Under the pieces are notes generated by a model. It was not told where the DNA came from, ran no database searches, and saw nothing but the letters and a program-made list of their open reading frames with translations. The translations under genes were made by a program, and so were the position numbers. From Coptis chinensis (Eukaryota; Streptophyta; Magnoliopsida; Ranunculales; Ranunculaceae), in the NCBI GenBank assembly GCA_015680905.1, contig CM027377.1:4302501-4366500 (forward strand): a DNA stretch of 64,000 nt. The letters run 5' to 3'. Of this stretch, positions 57,487-64,000 are shown one piece after another. Numbering within the stretch: position 1 is the stretch's first letter; each line of letters begins with the position of its first letter.

Positions 57487-58611
57487 ATGAATATGGTTGC
57501 TAAGAGAGCAAGAACTAGAAGATGGAATACCAGCAAAAAGAAGAGAGAGAGTGCACAGTGGTCTAGTCTTCCTCTAGATCTGATGGAAAAAATCATGCGA
57601 TGTCTATTCTACACTGATCATATTCGCCTACGAGCAGTTTGTAAGGATTGGTGTTCGATGTATGAAGTTTCACCACTAAAACAATTACCATTGCTGATGG
57701 CCTTCAATGAGGATTCATGGAGCACATGCAAACTCTTTGACCCATTGTACAAGAAAACTTACACTATCAGTATTGACGACACCCATCTAAAAGGGAAGAG
57801 CTTTAACAGTATACAAGTACATGCTTGCAAAAATGGTTGGTTTCTACTGTCTCATTCCGATGATCCTACTTACAAACAATTGTTCTTATTTAGTCCCTTT
57901 TGCAATGATAGAATCATTGATTTACCTCGATTAGATTCTAACTTCCAAATCGCAACATTCTCTACCAATCCTACTGATCCAGACTGTGTGTTCTTTGTAT
58001 TATCCTCACAACCTAGTAGCTCTATGGTTAAAATCAGCATTTGTCGTTGTAATGACAAGACGTGGATTGATATCAACAAAGTTCTTTGGTGCAGCTCATC
58101 CCTTGCTTGTTTTGTTAATGTTGTGTATATGGAAGGTACATTCTATTGTTCAACTACATCAGGAACAGTGATTGCATACACCCTTGCTCAACAAAAGTTG
58201 CGAGTGCCTGTACACGAGCTCTTAGGTGGTATAAGTGAAACTTATTTAGTCAGTTGTGATGGAGAGATTTTACTAATTGGCCTGTATTCTTACAACAATA
58301 CTTCTCTGAACGCACCACATCAACAGATTTTCAAGCTTGATATTTCAAACTTGAGTTGGACGAGAATAAGAAGCTTGGGTGATCGAGTATTGTTTCTCGG
58401 TGGTAGCGATGCATGCCTTCCAGGGAAACGGGCAGGGAGAAAGCTAGAGGGAAAATTTGTGAATAGGATTTATTACTGTCGGGGCATTATCACAAAGTAT
58501 TTCAGTGCTGATCCAAGTCCTTCTCGTAATACAAGAAGCTATCCATGTTCCAGGTATTATGGATCTCTTGCTAAAGAGAATTGCAAAAAGATTTGGATTG
58601 AAGCTCCTTAG
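57487..58611 (+). CDS. F-box protein B2 (F-box plus DUF295-like domain)
   Basis: 374 aa, single exon. Putative SCF substrate receptor. The start at 57,487 (MNMVAKRARTRRW) is preferred because the upstream in-frame Met at 57,367 is followed by non-conserved sequence. Basic N-terminus, then F-box at about 25-62 (WSSLPLDLMEKIMRCL, LRAVCKDW), then a C-terminal beta-rich domain: VHACKNGWFLLS, RIIDLPRL, WTRIRSLGDRVLFLG, CRGIITKYFS, and SYPCSRYYG, typical of plant DUF295/KIB1-like proteins. The only intact copy; the duplicate in unit 1 is destroyed. Confidence 0.9.
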   Translation: MNMVAKRARTRRWNTSKKKRESAQWSSLPLDLMEKIMRCLFYTDHIRLRAVCKDWCSMYEVSPLKQLPLLMAFNEDSWSTCKLFDPLYKKTYTISIDDTHLKGKSFNSIQVHACKNGWFLLSHSDDPTYKQLFLFSPFCNDRIIDLPRLDSNFQIATFSTNPTDPDCVFFVLSSQPSSSMVKISICRCNDKTWIDINKVLWCSSSLACFVNVVYMEGTFYCSTTSGTVIAYTLAQQKLRVPVHELLGGISETYLVSCDGEILLIGLYSYNNTSLNAPHQQIFKLDISNLSWTRIRSLGDRVLFLGGSDACLPGKRAGRKLEGKFVNRIYYCRGIITKYFSADPSPSRNTRSYPCSRYYGSLAKENCKKIWIEAP

Positions 58612-58937
58612 GCCACCATATTGCATTAATTTCAGTAACATCTACAGCCTTTCATTCTGTACGTTTTCCTATCTAGATATAATTATATAACACCAAAATA
58701 TCCATGATTGTCATTATGTTAGGTTATAGGTTTATGGTGATTGACTTATACATGAGTTCATAGATTCTATTCAAGAGAAGCGCACTTCTATCTATCTTTC
58801 AGCGAATTAGTTGCTAGTGTCCAACTACTGAAGAACTTATGCTATCAGTCATCAAATCAAACTCCGATAGTCTATCTCCATTTTCAAGTTTTATTAACAC
58901 AAGTGACTACTCTCCACAGTGCAAGTGCGTGATGATG

Positions 58938-60170
58938 GCATTCTTTTTGTTAGCCATGTGTAATGCATTCATCATGTTCATGCAGTATCTCATTCTAGAT
59001 TTCCAGGCTATCCACTTCCAACTTCCAAGAATTCTTTGCAGAGGGGCATTCCCAAATTAAGTTGTAGATATCTTCTGATCCTGTTCTCAATGCACTTATG
59101 CCAGTAAGTTTAGTCCTTTTTGGGGCATGTATTTGGTCAGCGGCAGCAGAACTATTATACAACATGCGTCTACATTGATCTAACTGGAATCCCTGATCTA
59201 ACTGCCCTGGGTGCACATGTTTTCCTATATAAGCCCTGATGTACTCAAATACTGCAGGAACAGATCGAGGAGCTTGCCTTTGATGTCTAGAAAACATTCA
59301 AAATTAGCTTGTAGTCTTCAAATGCAATACATAAACCAAATTCGGTTCCCACGTCCGTCACAGTTAGGGGTATTTAAATGTACGTGGTGACTAGATAGCG
59401 GATTTTTTTTCCCGTATTGCTATATTTATGTCAAAGTGAAAAGTGCTAATGTTTCAAGGAATTACAGTTTATGATATCTTATTACCAATAATTAAACAGC
59501 ATTAGCAAAACAGTATGCATTATTCATTTGCATTGTGAAATTGTGATGGCAAGTTCACTCTTTTTTCTGGAGTTTATTTGTTCAGGGCGCAGCATCAGAC
59601 AACATGCATCTTTAATTCTTCATTGCTGTAAACTTCCCTGGGTGCATATCTCACAAGTGCAGATCATATCCAACTTTACTTTTATTTTAGCCCTGATGCA
59701 CTCAGAGATTGCAGGAACAGAGGAACTTGGCTTTGATGTCTGGAAAAAATAAATAAATCAGCTAGTACTTTTCAAATGCATGACAAAGTAAACTAAATCC
59801 GGTTTCCACATCAGTCAAACTTGGGGAAATTTGAATACGTTCTCTTCAGGAGAGCCCCTGGTAGCACTATTCACATGCGTTCTGCGTACACAAAACACGG
59901 TCAACTCAATACCCCATTCCCCCTAATAGATCATCACTATACACACTAATGTATTTTCATTACATCACTACTAGTGATGATCTATTACCCCCACCACCAC
60001 CCCTACACAACTCAATTTGACTTTTTTTTTTTTGTGTATTTCCTACGGGCTGAAAGATAAGGATATCGTAAACACAAAATTAGGCCCATAAACACAAATT
60101 GAAGAATAGTTATGGCTCTACACTTATAATTATGGTTTTATGACAAAGTTAATTAGTCAAACTCTTCAAT
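58938..60170. other. Gene-free region with diverged 440-bp-offset duplication and a possible LINE fragment
   Basis: Segments 59,140-59,395 and 59,580-59,840 resemble each other (shared CCTGGGTGCA, AGCCCTGATG, TGCAGGAACAGA, CTTTGATGTCT). On the minus strand 59,000-59,090 reads a C-less relative of the LINE zf-RVT signature (NLIWECPSAKNSW). 59,840-60,170 shows nothing recognisable. Confidence 0.4.
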
Positions 60171-60207
60171 AATGGTTTTAGAACATTTTCGGGCTGAAAT
60201 CATTATG

Positions 60208-61390
60208 TTTTTTTTTTTTTTTTTTTTTTTGGGTAAGTTAAATTGTATTAAAAAGAAAACAAAAAAAGGACAAAAAGTGTTTAGGGAGGCAACAGACTGC
60301 CTCTCTAAGGTCAGACTCAATCAAGCATCCATTACTTCCATTTATAACTATGGAGTAACCGAGTAAGGTACATTTCACTGAAATCTATAGAAAGTTTGGA
60401 AAGACCCTTCCCATTTGTGAATCCACTCTGGTCTGCCTTCACAAACAACTCTCTCATTCTCTGTAAGGGTTGTAGCAGTCTTTGCCAAGGTGTCGGCCCG
60501 ATGAGATTGCCTTCCCTAAAGATAGTGGTTATCTTAAGTTGATGTGTGGCAGCTGTGCAGTTTCGTCCATCTTGCTTGGAGTTGCCATGGCACGTTACCA
60601 CTGTAAAAGCTTTCGAGGCGACTTGAGTCCGTTTCTACCCAAAGCCCGAGCCATCCTCTAGATATGGCAGTTTCCACCCCTTCAAGGATAGCTAAACACT
60701 CTGCCCGAAACTTGTTGCAGTCCCAATACTTTTCCACATTGTCGACTTTGAAGTCTCCCATATTTCCTCTGTAAGAAACACCAATACCCTTGGGGCTGGA
60801 TTGCCCGACGCCGCACCATCTCGTATTCAGTTTGATTACATCGGGTTAAGGGGGATCCAAATACATGTTTTGATCTTTGGTGCACCCTTTGCTCTAGGTT
60901 TGACATCCCAAAACTACTGAATTGAGCATTCAAAGCGAGAGTTGTAGCTATGGCTTCCGGACAGATTTCCTGTGATCTTTACTTGAGTTCTAACATAGTA
61001 CTTGCAATCTACTATATTAGGTCCCTTTTCTTCAAACAAAACCTTATTCCTTTGCTTCCATATGCTAGCCAAAGACGACCACTATACATGCATTCCACAT
61101 TTGCTTCAAATGAGGACTCCATTCTTTGTTCAGTATTCATAGCATCTTCACGGCTCATAACTAGATTCTTCTTGAAAAACTGCGAGAGATCCACTTGCCA
61201 CAAAGATTTGGGAGAAGGAACGATTACCGAAAAAGATGGTCATTTGTCTCAGTTTCATTTCTACACAAGCTACAACGAGATGCCAAATGCACACCGACTT
61301 TTCGAACTCTTTCATCATTTGTCTCAGTTTTTTCTTTTGTTTAATACCAATTATGACATTTTTCTCCAACCAACAAAAATAAAATAAAAT
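60208..61390 (-). mobile_element. LINE (L1-type) 3' fragment
   Basis: On the minus strand, from right to left: a zinc-binding RT-associated motif HLASRCSLCRNETETNDHLF (about 61,240-61,300), an RNase H-like domain with AECLAILEGVETAISRGWLG and a following ETDSS (about 60,600-60,700), a 3' tail and a poly(A) of about 24 (60,208-60,231, seen as T on +). Frameshifts throughout. 5'-truncated, as usual for LINEs. Confidence 0.75.
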
Positions 61391-62378
61391 AAAAACTAAA
61401 CTTGTAATATTTTTGAGATCTAGTTGTTTCCTTTTTTAAGATAGTTTATTTGTGTGTTGTGATTAATGATTTAATATATGAGAAAAACATTTACTTTCTG
61501 TTCCATCTAGCAAAAAAAAAACTCCAGCTCAAAACTTATAAATTTTTTCGAGATCTAGTTGTTTCCATATTTGAGCCAGCTGATTTGTATATTTAGATTA
61601 GTGATTTAAAATAGGAGAAAACATCTTATTCTCTCATGACAAACATTCTAACTTCTCCCTTTGCAATCTACTTTTTCACTTTTCAATTCTATGTTATTGT
61701 TAATTAAATAATAATTAGATCGATTTCAACACCGGTTCGACAAGCAATTGAATAACTATTGAATTTCCTCTTTTCAAATCCTTGAATCTTATGCTAATAA
61801 ATCGTGTGATTTATCTTGATTTCAATATTATTATCATCGATAATATTTTTAAGTTGGGACTTGGGTGTAATAGTCCGATACACATGCACACACCACTATG
61901 CATGTATGACATGCACTCCATGTATATACCATTATGCATGTGTATACCACACATGCACACATCATGCATCATACATGTGTATAACACATACACTGCAACA
62001 TACACATGTAAACATCATTATGCATGTGTGTTATACACATATACATAATTATGCATGTCTAACACACATATCATGTAAAGTTGCATTCTAAATTATTGTA
62101 TTTATTTTTTAAAATTTTAATTGTCTTGAAAATTATTTTTAATTTTCATAAATTTCAAATATTTGTCGATGTTTAATATCTTGGTTAAATATTATTAAAT
62201 CAAAATTGCAAAAAAAATTCATTTTGTGATTTTTTTTTTTTTTTTTTTTTTTTTTGTTTTTTAAAGTCTTTCTAGTAGGAGAGAGGAGAGGAGAGAAAGA
62301 GAGTGAGGAGACACTTAGAAGGCAAAGGATTTCTGTGTCGTAAATACAGAGGTCAAGACTTAAGAAGCCCACGTTTAA
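61391..62378. other. AT-rich gene-free region
   Basis: No gene seen. It holds two related segments around GAGATCTAGTTGTTTCC (61,418 and 61,550), the ATGCAT-rich repeat at 61,875-62,080, a T run at 62,231-62,255 and a GA-rich stretch at 62,280-62,310. Confidence 0.5.
61875..62080 (+). repeat. Degenerate CATTATGCATGTGTATA repeat
   Basis: About eight partial copies of (CA)TTATGCATGT(G)TA(T)A with ACACATGCACAC variants. The His/Tyr/Met-rich open frames across it are repeat artefacts. Confidence 0.7.
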
Positions 62379-62875
62379 GAGCATTCCCAATGCAAGTGAA
62401 TATCAAGGGGATGTAACAATATTCACCTCCAAATGGTCAAAAACTTTTGTCCAATGCAAAAGTAAATATCAAGGTGACTATTTTCCCAAGTCAAAACGAG
62501 AGTGAAATCTTCAACCGATCGAGATAGTGGTTGAGTTATGAACTTCGGATGGGATGTTGGATTCCGTCTCGTGTGTTTTTTAAAAAAAAAATCGGTTTTT
62601 TTTTCAAACGGAATGTTTCATTCCGTCTCACGTGTGTTTTTTACTTTTTTTTTGTTTTGTTTTTTAAACTTCAGACGGATGTTTCATTCCGTCCGGCTCG
62701 TTTTTTCGATTTTTACATTCAGTTGGAAATTCGGAATCCAACTTCCCGCCCAAGATTAATATTCACCTTTGCATTGGGCAGCCTCACCTTACTTTTCACC
62801 AAAACGGTGGAAAAAATGGAAAATTGAGCCTACGTGGAAGTGATCGAATAACATTGACATGCATTGGGAATGTTC
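62379..62875. mobile_element. Tourist-like MITE, 497 bp
   Basis: Ends GAGCATTCCCAATGCA and, reversed on the right, GAACATTCCCAATGCA. Flanked by TAA on both sides (62,376-62,378; 62,876-62,878), the PIF/Harbinger target. Internally three diverged copies of an ACGGAATGTTTCATTCCGTC-like motif. Confidence 0.7.
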
Positions 62876-62879
62876 TAAG

Positions 62880-63695
62880 GAGTGATTTTTTGCTCCCAGC
62901 GTTGGTTCCTCCAAGCGGATTTATCAGCCATACACGTTTCGTTTTTTCCACCAAAAAAGGGATGTTATAGCTCGCATAAAATCTTCAAAATTTAGGATTG
63001 TACTTGTTTGTCCCTCATAATATAATTAGAAAGGAAATAAAACGGAAAAATAAAAAGAAAAAAGAAGTATGATTAATATCAAAACACGATGGAAAAAAAA
63101 GAAAGAGTTGGAAGTTGGAACCAAAAAAACCGCCTCAAACCTCTCAAGTCTTCTTCACGTACTCTCTCTCAAAAAAAGAAAAGAAAAATACACACACATT
63201 GCTCCGCTCTCTGGTTTATTCTTATACTAGATAGAAAATGATGGTGTTATGGATTATGCATCTGATGAAAGTAATGACGAAGTGGATGTGGACTTTCGAA
63301 ACAAGGATAACAAATATTCAGATAATCAAATTCCTGCAGTTGGGATGTTATTGGATAGCGATACAGAGGCATATAGTTTCTATAACAGATATGCAAAGAC
63401 TGTCGGATTTAGTGTTAGGCCATGAATAATTTTACCTATTTAAATAATTTTAGTGTTTAGATAATTTTAAATAAATTTAAGCCATGAAGTTGAAGATACT
63501 GCCGCACAAGAAGGAACACGTTGGTTTATTCCACTTTCCTTTTTATTTTTATTTTTCTTTTTATTTCTTTTCTAATTATATTATGAGGGACAAACAAGTA
63601 AAATCTAAAATTTTGAAGATTTTATACAGGTGGAAAAAATGAAACGTGTATCCCTTGGAGCGCTTGGAGGAACCAACGCGAGCAAAAAATCGCTC
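62880..63695. mobile_element. Mutator-like element with long terminal inverted repeats, 816 bp
   Basis: Perfect 9-bp target duplication TGTTCTAAG (62,871-62,879; 63,696-63,704). Ends GAGTGATTTTTTGCTC and, reversed, GAGCGATTTTTTGCTC. The inverted repeats run for about 180 bp with high similarity (CTTGTTTGTCCCTCATAATA in both). The interior carries a FAR1-like exon. Confidence 0.88.
63249..63425 (+). pseudogene. FAR1/FHY3-like N-terminal fragment inside the MULE
   Basis: 58 codons from [13 protein letters not shown] to GFSVRP and TGA. The end, [20 protein letters not shown] plus TVGFSVR, is the start of the FAR1 DNA-binding (WRKY-GCM1-like) domain, cut before its Cys/His residues. Either the last trace of the element's own MULE transposase (the FAR1 family derives from these) or a captured host exon. 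Confidence 0.75.
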
Positions 63696-63956
63696 TGTTC
63701 TAAGCTAACTTAAAAAGAGAAATGGGAAAAGTTTTCTCTCTTCATCATTTGATTCATTTCCCACGTCTTCACTAAATAGACTCGTTACTATCGTTAGTCA
63801 TGCAGACATGCAGTCCAACGTATTTCCCTCGATTCACCGCCAGTCCGTAACCAGTTACACACTTACACCAATCTGGTGACTCCATTTAATTTGCAACCCG
63901 GGTGATTGGAATCCTCCTCAAAGAGGTCCTTTATATATTTTTTGCGACTACCGAGA

Positions 63957-64000
63957 ATGGAAGAGACAGCTGCGGTATGGGTCGTTGTATGTTCACACTT
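63957..64000 (+). CDS. Possible start of a gene running out of the window
   Basis: ATG at 63,957 opens MEETAAVWVVVCSH to the window edge; TTATATATT lies 25 bp upstream, too near for a normal TATA box to ATG distance. Too short to identify. Confidence 0.25.
   Translation, partial: MEETAAVWVVVCSH

Larger units (their letters stand above)
46059..58937. repeat. Tandem duplication unit 2 (compact copy)
   Basis: 12.9 kb: P450-3, hAT, LARD, P450-4, F-box A2, F-box B2. It starts within the sequence that follows the P450-1 stop (TAGTCTAGGCTAC, matching 14,426) and ends at GTGCGTGATGATG (58,937), matching 46,057. Confidence 0.9.

Noticed and set aside
14541-58937. Specialised-metabolite biosynthetic gene cluster
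   Set aside because: The four P450s are copies of one gene and no other biosynthetic family is present; F-box genes and transposons do not make a pathway. The locus is a tandem gene array.
61782-62091. Histidine/methionine-rich peptides
   Set aside because: Translation of the ATGCAT-type repeat in several frames; no start context or conservation.

Overview
The window is nuclear DNA from a flowering plant, most likely a eudicot. Genes are intron-rich with GT-AG splicing. Families are plant-specific (CYP71-clan P450s, F-box/DUF295 proteins, a FUSC-type membrane protein, an APCB1-like aspartic protease). LTR retrotransposons, CACTA, MULE, hAT, Helitron and LINE copies are nested between them. 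The exact species cannot be fixed from the sequence; a Ranunculales (poppy-like) origin is only a guess.

Layout. 1-14,100 is an ordinary genic stretch: the 3' end of a FUSC-family gene (+), a complete ATR3/TAH18 diflavin reductase gene (-, 12 coding exons, with an apparent 1-nt frameshift in exon 1 and one GC-AG intron), and a complete membrane-anchored aspartic protease gene (-, 9 exons). 14,426-58,937 is a tandem segmental duplication. Its unit is [P450 a - hAT - non-autonomous LTR element - P450 b - F-box A - F-box B]. Unit 2 (46,059-58,937, about 12.9 kb) is compact. Unit 1 (14,426-46,057, about 31.6 kb) is the same unit swollen by later insertions: an apparent solo LTR (18,610-22,101), a Helitron (28,958-29,413), Copia A (29,466-36,285) carrying a nested CACTA element with a captured CCT7 fragment, and Copia B (36,509-45,063) carrying a second solo-LTR-like element. 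The duplication junction is readable at about 46,058. 58,938-64,000 is intergenic: LINE remnants, a short ATGCAT-rich repeat, a Tourist-like MITE, and a long-TIR MULE with a perfect 9-bp target duplication that carries a FAR1-like exon.

Function. The four P450s (512 aa each, two exons, all motifs intact) are close paralogs, probably endoplasmic-reticulum monooxygenases of specialised metabolism. P450-1 pairs with P450-3 and P450-2 pairs with P450-4. F-box A exists twice with two different C-terminal lesions. F-box B is intact only in unit 2; in unit 1 it is decapitated by Copia A and split by Copia B. Because the duplicate serves as an empty-site reference, most insertions can be bounded to the base.

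All coordinates were read by eye; no alignment or database search was run.
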